A DNA stretch of 64,000 nucleotides from Luteococcus sp038433155 (GCF_038433155.1 NZ_JBCDMW010000030.1:52298-116297), one strand, 5' to 3'. Shown: positions 9,066 to 17,957, counted from the stretch's first letter. Program-made: numbers and translations. Notes: generated from the letters alone by a model not told the origin.

Positions 9066-9173
9066 TCAGTGACAGGCGGGGCGCTCGGGGCAGCGACACA
9101 GCGGATGGCACATGAACATCGGCGTGCCAACAACGGCGTGCCGAGTGGTCATGGTGTCACGCTGGGTGCCCAC
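9066..9173 (-). CDS. Cys-rich leader peptide upstream of tsuA
   Basis: A 35-codon frame starts at GTG 9173 with AAAGGA six bases upstream and ends in TGA about 200 bp before tsuA. Its end reads MCHPLCRCPERPACH, with four Cys in the last 14 residues. Actinobacterial sulfur genes are known to be preceded by short leader ORFs, some with Cys runs that sense cysteine supply by translation. Here Cys content, length, ribosome site and position all fit. A nested ATG at codon 8 (MTTRHAVV) is an alternative start. The frame is also open further upstream, but that part has no family resemblance. Confidence 0.6.
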   Translation of the reverse strand: MGTQRDTMTTRHAVVGTPMFMCHPLCRCPERPACH

Positions 9174-9242
9174 GGCGATTCCTTTCCTCAAAGCTTCTCC
9201 GGCGCAGCTCGTCGCTGCCGGAGGCGTCGGTTGACAGTACAA

Positions 9243-9260
9243 CGTCACGACGATGTGACG
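9243..9260. promoter_or_regulatory. Inverted repeat, possible operator for the leader/tsuA unit
   Basis: CGTCAC-6 nt-GTGACG, a perfect 6-bp inverted repeat, lies about 70 bp upstream of the leader ORF and 64 bp before the end of the PTH2 gene. It resembles a dimeric regulator site; the regulator is unknown. Confidence 0.4.
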
Positions 9261-9323
9261 AAATTCCCCGTCCGGGTTCTGGGATCGCCTCCCGTACCTC
9301 GCGGGCACCTCGCGACGGGTGGT

Positions 9324-10043
9324 TCACCACCAGGCACGGGTGGTTTCCGTCGGGCCGTCCAGCTCGGTGAAGCCGGCGTCGACCACCTGTACCCGGCCGG
9401 AATCCGTGGCCCAGCGGGCCTCGTCGATCACCTCGACGCGGAGCCGGAAGCCGTCCGCGGCCCAGGCCTGACGGGTGGGCTCGTCCATGGCTTCCCAGGC
9501 CAGCTGCGCGGCGTGGGCGCACTGGGCCGCGGCCTTGCCGGTGGTCATCTGGATCAGCGGGTTCACCCCCACCAGGACCAGTGCCCCCTGGGTGCGGCTG
9601 GGATGGCTGTCGGGCAGTTCGGTGCCCTCCACCTGCAGCTTCTTCAGCACAGGGCCCAGCGGGCGGACCGGGCCGGGCACGAAGGCCCGGGCGCCGGCCA
9701 TTCCGTCGCCGGGATCCCCCGGCTGCTCCACCGTCACCCCGGGAAGCTGCTGCACCTCGTCCCACCGGGCCTGACCGCGGGCCCGACGGACCAACTTGCG
9801 GATCCGCCCGTCGCGCCAGAATTCGACGGCCTCCCGCCACTCCCCCTCCCGAGCCTGCGGCGAGGCAATCAGGCCCACCGCGGCCCGAGCCACTGCTTCA
9901 CAGGTGTCGATGTGGCTGGCCGGCCGGGTCCTGTCATAGCGGACGGCGAACTGCATGGCCCACGGAATCTGGTGATCGGTGTGCCCGTCGATCGGCGAGA
10001 CGTCGGACGGTTCGGGCAGGGGTTCCAGGGGCGCGGCTTCCAT
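9324..10043 (-). CDS. Peptidyl-tRNA hydrolase, PTH2 type
   Basis: Enzyme releasing peptides from prematurely dropped peptidyl-tRNA. The 239-residue protein (start ATG 10043) is about twice the length of the compact PTH2 domain. PTH2 features appear in two places: FAVRYDRTRPASHIDTCEAV near the N-terminus and the diagnostic MTTGKAAAQCAHAAQLAW near residue 175. Actinobacteria often carry such long PTH2 proteins. The 40 upstream codons of the open frame are not family-like, so a later start was chosen. The gene ends just upstream of the tsuA control region. Confidence 0.8.
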   Translation of the reverse strand: MEAAPLEPLPEPSDVSPIDGHTDHQIPWAMQFAVRYDRTRPASHIDTCEAVARAAVGLIASPQAREGEWREAVEFWRDGRIRKLVRRARGQARWDEVQQLPGVTVEQPGDPGDGMAGARAFVPGPVRPLGPVLKKLQVEGTELPDSHPSRTQGALVLVGVNPLIQMTTGKAAAQCAHAAQLAWEAMDEPTRQAWAADGFRLRVEVIDEARWATDSGRVQVVDAGFTELDGPTETTRAWW

Positions 10044-10111
10044 GGGCAGGGATTCTACGGTCGCCGTCCGGCTCCCTCCTCGGGCCTCGGCCGGCCGGGC
10101 AGAATGGCGGC

Positions 10112-10258
10112 ATGTTGCGCAGACTCCTGGCACTCGCCGCCACCGTGACCGCCCTGCTGGCATCCAGCGCGCCGACGGCCCACGCCCCGGGATGTCGGCC
10201 CCAAGGGGAGTCAGCGACGCCGGAAGAGGCGCCCGAAGAAGCCGGGCTCCTCGGGTAG
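10112..10258 (+). pseudogene. Signal-peptide-like mini-ORF, possible gene remnant
   Basis: A 48-codon frame whose first 24 residues, MLRRLLALAATVTALLASSA followed by PTAHA, form a textbook Sec signal peptide with an AxA cleavage site. After it only about 24 residues remain before the stop, and the frame runs into the 3' end of the convergent DivIVA-repeat gene. It may be the stump of a lost secreted protein, or a tiny secreted peptide. There is no good ribosome site. Confidence 0.3.
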
Positions 10259-10588
10259 TGGCTCGATCCGGCCGAAGTCCGACGAGGGCTGCGCCCCGTC
10301 CCCGTCCACGTCCGCAGCGTCGCCATCGGCCCCGTGGCCGTGCGGGTTGTGGTGCCCCGCCAGCCGGTCCAGGAACTCGTCCACGTCCTGGGCGTGATAG
10401 CCCTCACCAGCGCGTCGGCTCAACGGGAAGCGCGCCGCATCCGCCAGCTCGGCCACCGCGAGCCCTTGGGCCAGCAGCTCCCGGACCTGGTCCAGGAAGT
10501 CGTCGACGGCCCGGACCTCATAGCCATGGCCGCCACGGCCGCTCAGTCGGAAGCGGACGGCGTCGACTTCTTCTGTGGTGACAGACAT
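10211..10588 (-). CDS. Small protein with two DivIVA-domain repeats
   Basis: A 125-residue protein carrying two copies of the short DivIVA (DivI1A) motif: VDAVRFRLSGRGGHGYEVR with AVDDFLDQV at residues 9-36, and ADAARFPLSRRAGEGYHAQ with DVDEFLDRL at about 49-76. A His/Asp-rich linker (NPHGHGADGDAADVDGDG) and a basic end FFGRLFRRR follow. DivIVA-type proteins bind curved membrane at poles and septa, but here the long coiled coil is absent, so it is not the main Wag31. Function is unknown. Confidence 0.8.
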   Translation of the reverse strand: MSVTTEEVDAVRFRLSGRGGHGYEVRAVDDFLDQVRELLAQGLAVAELADAARFPLSRRAGEGYHAQDVDEFLDRLAGHHNPHGHGADGDAADVDGDGAQPSSDFGRIEPLPEEPGFFGRLFRRR

Positions 10589-10793
10589 GTGGCGACGCTA
10601 CCTCCGTGTCCCCCAGTCATGTCGCATGACAGGCCGAACAGTTGAATTGGTGAATTCTTTTCAAACATGACCCCGGGCCCTTGCGTGTCGTCGTCGAATG
10701 GCAGGAAGCTGACCTGTGCATGCGCCTGCACGGCCCCGTGTCCACCCCGGCGCACCTCACCGATCCTCGCGGATCCCCCACCAAGGAGTACCC

Positions 10794-12857
10794 ATGTTCA
10801 CTGGTCTGGCGCGCACCGCCGTCACCTCGGTGGCGGCCCTCGCCCTCGTAGCCGGGGGCAGCACCTCGGCCGTCGCCGGCAAGCCCACCCCCAAGCCGAA
10901 GCCCCAGCAGGCCGTCGCCTGCCAGCAGGAGACCAACAAGCTCACGCTGCTGGCCTTCAACGACTTCCACGGCCGGCTCGCCACCGCCAGCCCGGACACC
11001 GTGGCCTTCTTCGGCACCATCGAGGCCGCCCGGCAGGCCGCCGGTGAGCAGCATTCCATGGTGATCAGCTCCGGGGACAATGTGGGCGCCTCGCTCTTCC
11101 CGTCGGCGGTCCAGGAGGACAACCCGACGATCGACCTGCTGAACGCGATGGACCTGGACTCCGCCACCGCCGGCAACCACGAGTTCGACCGGGGCTGGGC
11201 AGACTTCACCGGCCGGATCCAGCAGCGGGCCGAGTTCCCCTACCTGGCCGCCAACCTGTACACCAAGGGCACCACCACCCCGGCCGTGAAGCCGTACACC
11301 ATCGTGGAGCGCGACGGGCTGAGGATTGCCGTCGTCGGTGCCGTCACGGGTGACCTGAAGAGCCTGGTGGGCACCGAGGTCTTCACCAATGTGGACCTGG
11401 GCGACCCGGTGGCCGCCGTGAACACCCAGACCGAGGCGCTGACCGACGGGGACCCGGCCAATGGTGAGGCCGACGTGGTGATTGCCAGCTACCACGAGGG
11501 GGCCGCCGTCAGCGAGCCGAAGACCCTGGACGAGGCCCTGACCAGCAAGCCCTTCGCCAGCATCGTCAACGAAACCTCACCGAAGGTGGCCGCGATCCTG
11601 ACCGCGCACACCCACCAGAGCTATGCCTGGCAGGCCCCGGTTCCCGGCACCGACAAGACCCGCCCCGTGATCGAGTCCGGCAGCTACGGCGCCGCCGTCG
11701 GTCAGGTGGAGCTCACCCTGGACAACACCCAGCCGATGCGCCCCGGAAACAACAAGGGCAAGGGCAAGGGCGCAGTGAAGGATCCGGGCGCAGAGCTGCG
11801 CGGCACCGTGTGCTCCTCGCAGGCCCAGAACCTGAAGGTCAAGCCCTCCACCGAGGTGCCCGCCCTGGTGGCCGCCCACCCGCGCGTCGCCGAGGTGCAG
11901 AAGATCACAACCGACGCCCTGGCCCAGGCCAAGATCATCGGCTCCCGGGTGATCGCCACCTCCACGGGGCCCGTGACCCGCGGCCTGAAGGCCGACGGCA
12001 GCCCGGACAACCGCGCCGTGGAGAGCTCGCTGAGCAACATGGTGGCCCAGATGTTCCACGACAAGCTGGGCAATGGGGACCCGGAGTTCATCGGCGTGCA
12101 GAACCCGGGCGGCACCCGGGCCGACCTGCCGTCGGGCGAGATCAGCTACGCCGCCGCCGCGGCCATCCTGCCCTTCGCCAACACCCTGATGACCACCCAG
12201 CTGACCGGCGCCCAGGTCAAGACCATGCTGGAGCAGCAGTGGCAGACCAATGCCGACGGCAGCACCCCCAGCCGGGCCTACCTGCAGCTGGGTCTGAGCA
12301 AGAACGTCACCTACACCTACGACGAGTCCCGCCCCGCCGGCGACCGGATCACCTCGATTGCCGTCAATGGCAAGGCGATTGACCCGGCCAAGCTGTACAC
12401 CGTCGGCTCCGGCAACTTCCTGATCACCGGCGGCGACAACTTCCGCGTCCTGGCCGAGGGTCAGAACACCCGGGACACCGGCGCCAGCGACCTGGCCGCC
12501 TGGGTGGACTGGCTGACCGAGCAGCAGACGGTCTCCCCCAGCTACGCCCGGGGCGCCGTCAGTATGAAGGAGACCCCGAAGACCCTGACCGCGGGTCAGG
12601 CCACCACCTTCACCGTTGGTGCCCCGCAGGGCGCCAACCAGACCGACACCCTGGACATGAAGTCCGCCGGCGCGGTGGCCAACACCTCGCTGGTGGCGTC
12701 CATCGGCGACGTGCAGGTGGGCACCGCGAGGGTTGTCAATGGCCAGGCCACCATCACCGTCACCGTGCCGGCGTCGGCGACCAAGGGCTCGGCCGTGCTG
12801 ACGCTGAAGGCCGCACCGTCCGGCACCGTGGTGAGCATCCCGGTCACGATCGCCTGA
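10794..12857 (+). CDS. Secreted 5'-nucleotidase / metallophosphoesterase
   Basis: A 687-residue exported bifunctional UDP-sugar hydrolase/5'-nucleotidase family enzyme. Residues 1-27 are a signal peptide (MFTGLARTAVTSVAALALVA...). The metallophosphatase domain shows FNDFHGR, SSGDNVGAS, AGNHEFDRG and ILTAHTHQSY, all metal ligands. The C-terminal 5'-nucleotidase domain contains NPGGTRADLPSGEISYAAA and GSGNFLITGGDNF. The last ~90 residues look like an extra beta-rich module. AAGGAG lies 6 bp before ATG 10794. It probably releases phosphate from external nucleotides. No LPxTG anchor was seen. Confidence 0.93.
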   Translation: MFTGLARTAVTSVAALALVAGGSTSAVAGKPTPKPKPQQAVACQQETNKLTLLAFNDFHGRLATASPDTVAFFGTIEAARQAAGEQHSMVISSGDNVGASLFPSAVQEDNPTIDLLNAMDLDSATAGNHEFDRGWADFTGRIQQRAEFPYLAANLYTKGTTTPAVKPYTIVERDGLRIAVVGAVTGDLKSLVGTEVFTNVDLGDPVAAVNTQTEALTDGDPANGEADVVIASYHEGAAVSEPKTLDEALTSKPFASIVNETSPKVAAILTAHTHQSYAWQAPVPGTDKTRPVIESGSYGAAVGQVELTLDNTQPMRPGNNKGKGKGAVKDPGAELRGTVCSSQAQNLKVKPSTEVPALVAAHPRVAEVQKITTDALAQAKIIGSRVIATSTGPVTRGLKADGSPDNRAVESSLSNMVAQMFHDKLGNGDPEFIGVQNPGGTRADLPSGEISYAAAAAILPFANTLMTTQLTGAQVKTMLEQQWQTNADGSTPSRAYLQLGLSKNVTYTYDESRPAGDRITSIAVNGKAIDPAKLYTVGSGNFLITGGDNFRVLAEGQNTRDTGASDLAAWVDWLTEQQTVSPSYARGAVSMKETPKTLTAGQATTFTVGAPQGANQTDTLDMKSAGAVANTSLVASIGDVQVGTARVVNGQATITVTVPASATKGSAVLTLKAAPSGTVVSIPVTIA

Positions 12858-12864
12858 TCCAGGT

Positions 12865-12880
12865 CTCGACCGGCTCGGCC
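12865..12880 (+). repeat. Dispersed CTCGACCGGCTCGGCC repeat copy
   Basis: Variant of the 16-bp repeat at 1919 (one mismatch). It overlaps the left arm of the terminator hairpin that follows the 5'-nucleotidase gene, so the repeat and the hairpin share sequence. Confidence 0.65.
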
Positions 12881-12911
12881 GCCGTGGTTGCCTGATGCGC
12901 CACGGCGGCCG
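12876..12911. terminator. Bidirectional terminator hairpin
   Basis: Perfect 12-bp inverted repeat CGGCCGCCGTGG/CCACGGCGGCCG with a 12-nt loop, between the converging 5'-nucleotidase and membrane-protein genes. Confidence 0.7.
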
Positions 12912-12985
12912 CTCCTGTTGTCCGATCAGGTCACCGGTCGCAAGTCCGTGTGACAGAGATCCGTGCCCTTGTAGAGCAGGGGCTC

Positions 12986-13588
12986 CTATTCGGAGACCAC
13001 AGGTTCCCTGTGTGCGGTTGCAGCATCTCGAACGACAAAGAATGTGCCCCACAGACCCATGGCCAAGAGCAAGACCCCGCACGCGGTGCTGGCGAAGCGA
13101 TCCGGCCAGGGAAGGATCTGTGGCCTGCTGAACATGCTCACGACGAAGGGCTCCGCCAGTGCCCCGGCGGGGATGGCGAGTCGAGCCAGCAGCCCAATCC
13201 AGTCGGCGCGTCGAGCCAGGGCACCGATCGGCCCGAGCAGGGCGCAGAACAGGCCGAAAACGAACCAGTAGCCATTGTCCCGCCAGATTCCAGGCTGAAA
13301 GATGCCCAACAGCTGGCCAGCGGCGTAGTGCGCCACCAGCGCAAGCTCCGCGGAGACGCCGCCGGCCAGCACGGCCCACCATGGGCGTCGCACCAACCAG
13401 CCCGCGAGGATCGGCAAGCCGGCCCAGATGGTGCCGGAATTCAGCAGCTTGCTGACGACCAGCCGGCCGGCCAGCAACGTGTTGGCCTCCCCCGAGAGCT
13501 GGGCCTGGGTGGTGATGTTGCTTGCCAACGACAGCCACGCCACCAGCAGGCTCACCGCAACCACTCGTACCCATCCCGTTCTCAGCAT
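12986..13588 (-). CDS. Multi-pass membrane protein of unknown function
   Basis: A 200-residue hydrophobic protein with about five membrane segments, starting with VVAVSLLVAWLSLASNITTQ. Loops carry Arg pairs (LARRADW, LVRRPWW). It has no motif I recognise. The sequence has lower GC and different codon choice from its neighbours, with codons such as TTG and AGC more frequent. It converges on the 5'-nucleotidase and is followed upstream by the GH92 gene on the same strand. Family unknown. Confidence 0.65.
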   Translation of the reverse strand: MLRTGWVRVVAVSLLVAWLSLASNITTQAQLSGEANTLLAGRLVVSKLLNSGTIWAGLPILAGWLVRRPWWAVLAGGVSAELALVAHYAAGQLLGIFQPGIWRDNGYWFVFGLFCALLGPIGALARRADWIGLLARLAIPAGALAEPFVVSMFSRPQILPWPDRFASTACGVLLLAMGLWGTFFVVRDAATAHREPVVSE

Positions 13589-13690
13589 GAGGTCGACGCT
13601 AGGCCGAGCATGCGGTCGCGCACATCACCCGCGAGTCCCTCACTACTATTCCCTCGGTCATCGTCGACAGCCGAGGGGCGGGACCGCGCG

Positions 13691-16600
13691 TCAGTAGACC
13701 TCCACCTGACTCAGGCGACAGGGCCCCGTGGCGACCAGCCGGAAACCGTCGTTCGGACTGGTGCCCAGCAGGTAGGCCGCGGTCTGGTCCGGGTGCTGGG
13801 TGGCCCGGGAGACCACGCCGGCGTCCCGCCAGTGCCCGTCACGCCGGATCTCGACGCGGAGCGCGGGGGCGGCGGCATCCGGGCTGGTCAGCGTCGCGTA
13901 CAGCGGGGTGAACTCGGCGTCCCAGGTGAACTCCACCACGTCCCCGGCAGCCAGGTCCGCCACCGTGTGGCCCCGGTCGTCCGTCAGGCAGCGGGGGCCG
14001 TCGTAGTGCGCCGCCGGGGTGCGGTCGGGCTGCCAACGGCGCGGCTCTCCGGTGGCCGTCGACGCGCTCCACGGCCGGGTCCCAGCCCCCCAGCTGGACG
14101 GTTCGGGGCCCAGCTCGAACTCCAGCAGGGCATCACCCCGCACCATTTCCGCGGGGATGGTGCAGGCATTCCACCGCTCGCCATTGACCCGCAGGGACTG
14201 GATGTAGCGGTGCTCGATGTTGGTGGCCCGGATCTCCAGCCGGGTGCCGTCGGCCCGGTTCCAGGCCAGCTTGGCGAACAGCGGCGCCGTGATGGCCAGC
14301 TCTCCACCGCCGACGAAGAGCGGGTAGAGGCCCATCGCCAGCAGCAGCCAGTAGCCGCTCATCTCCCCATTGTCCTCGTCGCCGGGGTAGCCCTGGCCGA
14401 TCTCCGAGCCGACGAACTTCTTGTCCAGCAGCTCCCGGGTCAGCCACTGGGTCTTGTGCGGCTGCCCGGCAAAGAGATACATGAACGGGATGTGGTGTGC
14501 CGGCTGGTTGCTGATGGCCAGCTGCCCGATCCCGTCGGCCTCGGCCTCGTTCATCTCCTGGATGTTGTAGCGGTAGCCGCCCCAGACCGACGGTCGGATC
14601 ACCATCGGGGTCTCCAGCATCCGGTCCAGCGCGGCGGCCAGCGCCTGCTCCCCGCCCAGCAACTGGGCCAGCAGGGCGCCGTCGTGCGGGGCATGGAAGG
14701 CCTGCCCCCAGGCATTGGTCTCGGTGTAGTCGGTGCCCCACACCGTCGGGTCGAACTTCTCCGGTGGGACGCGGAAACTCCCGTCGGGCCGACGACCCTG
14801 GTAGAAGCCGATCCGCTCGTCGAACATCTGGGCGTGGGACAGGGCGCGGTTGGCGAACCAGGCCTCATTGGCCTCGAACTCCGCCCGACGGGTGGCCAGC
14901 CGGGGATCCGTCGCCGCCCGGGCCGCCAGCCGGCCGGACCACAGCGAGATCGCCGCGTCGCAGGAGGCATTGTCCATGGTCCAGGCCAGGCCCTCCTGGG
15001 TGGCGGTGTCGATCCAGCCGACGAACCGCCCCTTGCCGATTCCCTTTCGGCCGGTCAGCACCGAATCCGACGGACCGGTGGCATTGCGCAGCGCCGAGTC
15101 ATAGGCGGTCAGCTCGTCGTCCTCGTGCCGGTTGAGGGTGCCGTGCAGGGATGCGTCGGCAAAGATCGCGTCGGAGCTGGTGCCGGGCATGCAGTCCACA
15201 TAGCCGGGCGCGGACCAGCGGGCCATCCAGCCGCCGCCGCGGTACTGCTGCAGGATGCCGGACAAGAGCTCGGGCGCCAACTCCGGCGTGAGCAGGGAAT
15301 ACAGCGGCCAGCAGGTGCGGAAGGTGTCCCAGTAGCCGTTGTTGACGCTCAGTTGGCCGTCGACGATCTGGCAGCCGGTCTGCTCCGGCCCGTGCTTGCC
15401 GGCCGGTCGGAAGGGCGAGGCATAGGCCCAGCGGGGCTCCTCGGCGGTGCCGAGGTTCTCGTGGTGGTCATTGGGCCAGGAGTAGAGGCAGGCCAGGTTG
15501 CTCCACGCCGTGATCCGCTGGTCCAGGGTGCCGCCGTCGATCTCCAACCGCGCCAGCAGCTCCCGCCAGGTCTGTTGCGCGCGCCCGGCGATCTCGTCGA
15601 AGCCGGCCTCGCCGATCTCCAGTTCCAGATTGCGTCTGGCCTGATCGGTGCCGATGAAGCTCATCGCGGCCCGCACCTCCAGCACCTCGGCGTCGGTCTC
15701 CAGGATGGTGGCCTGTGGCCGGGAGCGCGGCAGCCGCAGCTTGCCCAGCAGGTCCGCACCGAACCAGCCCCGGTCCAGCCGGAGGCCCTTGACGTGCAGC
15801 CCTTCCAGCGGGCTGCGCAGTTCCCGGGCCGGGTGGACCTGGGCCGGGACGTTGGTCTCGCCGTAGACATAGGCGGGCGGGCTGGGACGGTGCAGGCCGG
15901 CGGTCCAGCCCTCGGCGGGGGCGATGGCGGCGCGGAAGACCACCCGGCCGTCGGGCAGGGTCTCGGTGGTCATGCTGCCGGCGAAGGGCTGGTCCAGCAC
16001 GACGCCGTGCCGCCCGGGCTCGGTGAACCTGAAAGTGAAGATCCCGGCGCGGGACGTGGGAGTCATCTCCGCCCGGATGCCGCCGTCGAGGTCCACCCGG
16101 TAGTAGTGCGGCCGGTCGATCTCGTCGGCATGGCTGAAGGCGCGGGCCCGCTCCCGGGGAGAGGCGGTGGGCCGGCCCTGCCAGGGCATGATCTGGAAGG
16201 CGGAGCGGTCCGCGATCCAGGGGCTGGGTTGGTGGGAGAAGGCCAGGGCCTGCAGCCGCGGGCGCGGGCCGCCGTCGCGGTGGTAGCCGTAGAGCCAGTT
16301 GCGGTCACGGCTCTCGGTCAGCGGCACCAGGAAGTTGAAGCCCTGCGGCAGACAGGTCAGCGGCAGGGCATTGCCGCGGGAGTAGAGGAAGGCGGAATGG
16401 GTGCCACGGGTGGTCCGGACCCGGTCCACCACGTCAGGCTCCTCGGTGGGCCGCGGGGCGACGCCGAAGACCTGCACCCAGCCCGCCCCGTCCAGGCCCT
16501 CCCGGTTGGCCAGCCGGACCCGGTTGACGCGACGGCCAGCCAGCGGCTCCAGGCTGAGCTGCAGCAGGTTCCAGTTGTTGGCCACCAGGCATTGCCGGGT

Positions 16601-16945
16601 GCCGTCGACGGGGTGCTCGTGCTGGTCCGTCAAGGTCACGACGCCCTCGTCGGTGAGGAACTCGACGGCCAGCGAGCAGCCGCCGAAGTTCGGGTCCGGG
16701 GAGCTGTTGGAGGTGGCGTCGTGCTCCAGGTCCGGGAAGACGGCCAGCTCGTAGACGGTGCCGGGCCGGGCGTCGAATCCCTCGGCAATCGGGGTGGCTC
16801 CCCCGGCCGGGTGCTGCCGGAAGTGCCAGACCTGCCCCTCGCGCAGCCCCACGCCCGCCATCGACGCCATCGGCCGGTCCGGGCCGGTGGAGGCGGACAG
16901 CACCGGGCCCCGCCCGGCATCGTGGGTGGTGGTGGACTGAGGCAT
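13691..16945 (-). CDS. GH92-family alpha-mannosidase
   Basis: A 1084-residue glycoside hydrolase family 92 enzyme; known members are calcium-dependent exo-alpha-mannosidases acting on N-glycan or yeast mannan. The catalytic-region hallmark GYPGDEDNGEMSGYWLL, just before MGLYPLFVGGG, is clear, as are NNGYWDTFRTCWPLYSLL and WGTDYTETNAWGQAF. ATG 16945 follows AGGAG with a short spacer; the upstream 87 codons of open frame are not family-like. No signal peptide is visible from this start, odd for a glycan-degrading enzyme, so it may act inside the cell or a nonstandard export route exists. A sugar-binding module may occupy the last 130 residues. Confidence 0.93.
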   Translation of the reverse strand: MPQSTTTHDAGRGPVLSASTGPDRPMASMAGVGLREGQVWHFRQHPAGGATPIAEGFDARPGTVYELAVFPDLEHDATSNSSPDPNFGGCSLAVEFLTDEGVVTLTDQHEHPVDGTRQCLVANNWNLLQLSLEPLAGRRVNRVRLANREGLDGAGWVQVFGVAPRPTEEPDVVDRVRTTRGTHSAFLYSRGNALPLTCLPQGFNFLVPLTESRDRNWLYGYHRDGGPRPRLQALAFSHQPSPWIADRSAFQIMPWQGRPTASPRERARAFSHADEIDRPHYYRVDLDGGIRAEMTPTSRAGIFTFRFTEPGRHGVVLDQPFAGSMTTETLPDGRVVFRAAIAPAEGWTAGLHRPSPPAYVYGETNVPAQVHPARELRSPLEGLHVKGLRLDRGWFGADLLGKLRLPRSRPQATILETDAEVLEVRAAMSFIGTDQARRNLELEIGEAGFDEIAGRAQQTWRELLARLEIDGGTLDQRITAWSNLACLYSWPNDHHENLGTAEEPRWAYASPFRPAGKHGPEQTGCQIVDGQLSVNNGYWDTFRTCWPLYSLLTPELAPELLSGILQQYRGGGWMARWSAPGYVDCMPGTSSDAIFADASLHGTLNRHEDDELTAYDSALRNATGPSDSVLTGRKGIGKGRFVGWIDTATQEGLAWTMDNASCDAAISLWSGRLAARAATDPRLATRRAEFEANEAWFANRALSHAQMFDERIGFYQGRRPDGSFRVPPEKFDPTVWGTDYTETNAWGQAFHAPHDGALLAQLLGGEQALAAALDRMLETPMVIRPSVWGGYRYNIQEMNEAEADGIGQLAISNQPAHHIPFMYLFAGQPHKTQWLTRELLDKKFVGSEIGQGYPGDEDNGEMSGYWLLLAMGLYPLFVGGGELAITAPLFAKLAWNRADGTRLEIRATNIEHRYIQSLRVNGERWNACTIPAEMVRGDALLEFELGPEPSSWGAGTRPWSASTATGEPRRWQPDRTPAAHYDGPRCLTDDRGHTVADLAAGDVVEFTWDAEFTPLYATLTSPDAAAPALRVEIRRDGHWRDAGVVSRATQHPDQTAAYLLGTSPNDGFRLVATGPCRLSQVEVY

Positions 16946-17658
16946 CGGCACTCCTGGGTGGGTCGGCGTCATCCGGGGCCCGGCGGCACGGCCGCCGGCG
17001 GCTCCCCGACAGGACAAGCCTAGGAGGCCGCTGAACAATGCTGTTCCGAGCCGGGCCGTGTCGGGCGGGATGGGCTGGTGATCCCGGCCTGGTGGCCGTT
17101 CTGGACCTACTGCCCAAGAGCTGGGATCAGCGGATCCCCCGGATCCGGCAGAGCGCCGCCGAACATGATTGGTCAGCAGTCTCCTGGGCAACAACCGATC
17201 ATCCATGCCCCGGCCGCGTGTCCCATGATCACGGCCTCGCTCAAACCGGCATCGGTCGGGGCTTCCTGGCCGTGCGGACCCCGGAATCTCGTCGGATTCG
17301 AGCCGGCCGTCGGGTACCGGCGACGTCCCTTGTTCGGCCCTGTTCGGCTGCGCTTCCTGAAGATTGGACCCGCCCCCACGCCCACTTGTTCGTTCAAACG
17401 ACCGGCCAGACCACCCTTAGGGGTGGTATTGCCAGCGACGGGCCAAACACTGGGCTCGGACCGGTTTTGCATCGGACCCCTGCCGTGTAGTGTGGTGGCC
17501 AGTTGTTGAAGTTCTGTACCTCGTATGACAAGCGGTTTTCGGCCTTGAGCTCCCGTTGGGAGTCCGTGCCAAAACTGTTTTCTGGATGGGTTCACAAGGC
17601 ATCACAGCTACGAACAGTCCGAAAGTCGGCCTGTTCAGCACCAGAAAGCAGGAATGAC
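16946..17658. other. 713-bp intergenic region with cspA leader
   Basis: Region between the divergent GH92 and cspA genes. It is less GC-rich than its surroundings. I see no convincing gene: the open frames of 100-150 codons have no family resemblance. It holds a near-perfect 18-nt palindrome at 17410 and, from about 17490, a T-rich stretch that is probably the long cold-sensitive 5' untranslated leader typical of csp genes. A weak promoter guess is TAGTGT at 17488 with TTTTGC 17 bp upstream. Confidence 0.6.
17410..17427. promoter_or_regulatory. Palindrome ACCACCCTTAGGGGTGGT, possible operator
   Basis: An 18-nt palindrome with one imperfect pair, upstream of cspA. It shares the CACCC-TAGGGGTG core with the perfect palindrome at 43152, ahead of the AI-2E family gene. 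The shape recalls GC-rich CsoR-type operators, but no such regulator is in the window. Confidence 0.4.
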
Positions 17659-17865
17659 ATGACTACTGGCATCGTGAAGTGGTTCAACGCCGAAAAGGGC
17701 TTCGGCTTCATCGCTCCCGAGGACGGCTCCGCCGATGTGTTCGCGCACTTCAGCGCCATCCAGGGCTCGGGCTTCAAGACCCTGAACGAGAACGACCGCG
17801 TTGAGTTCGAGGTTGTCCAGGGCCCCAAGGGCGCCCAGGCCGCCGACATCCGCGTGATCGGCTGA
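17659..17865 (+). CDS. cspA: Cold shock protein
   Basis: A 68-residue single OB-fold RNA chaperone that melts mRNA structure in the cold. RNP1 is KGFGFIAPEDG and RNP2 is VFAHFSAI; the N-terminus TTGIVKWFNAEKGFGFI is standard. Start ATG 17659 follows AGGAATGAC. The long, T-rich leader upstream matches the pattern of cold-induced csp genes. A terminator with a T-tract follows 15 bp after the stop, so it is a single-gene transcript. Confidence 0.97.
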   Translation: MTTGIVKWFNAEKGFGFIAPEDGSADVFAHFSAIQGSGFKTLNENDRVEFEVVQGPKGAQAADIRVIG

Positions 17866-17879
17866 CACCAACTCTTTCG

Positions 17880-17913
17880 AACCGCCCGTCCTGCTCCGGC
17901 AGGGCGGGCGGTT
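17880..17913 (+). terminator. cspA intrinsic terminator
   Basis: Inverted repeat AACCGCCCG.CCTGC/GCAGG.CGGGCGGTT with a 4-nt loop followed by TTTCGCATTCT. One of the few hairpins here with a recognisable T-rich tail. Confidence 0.88.
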
Positions 17914-17957
17914 TCGCATTCTGGGTGCCGTGTCCCTCCCCGGGAGAGTGGGTCAAT

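Noticed and set aside
12920..12985. tRNA-like stretch
   Set aside because: No complete cloverleaf or T-loop sequence could be built; no tRNA was found elsewhere in the window either.
12950..17023. A 1357-codon open frame on the plus strand
   Set aside because: It is antisense to the membrane-protein and GH92 genes; the GH92 frame has clear motifs, and the opposite frame is open only because of high GC at third positions.
17038..17490. 150-codon plus-strand frame upstream of cspA
   Set aside because: No motif, no ribosome site, and it covers the palindrome and probable promoter of cspA.
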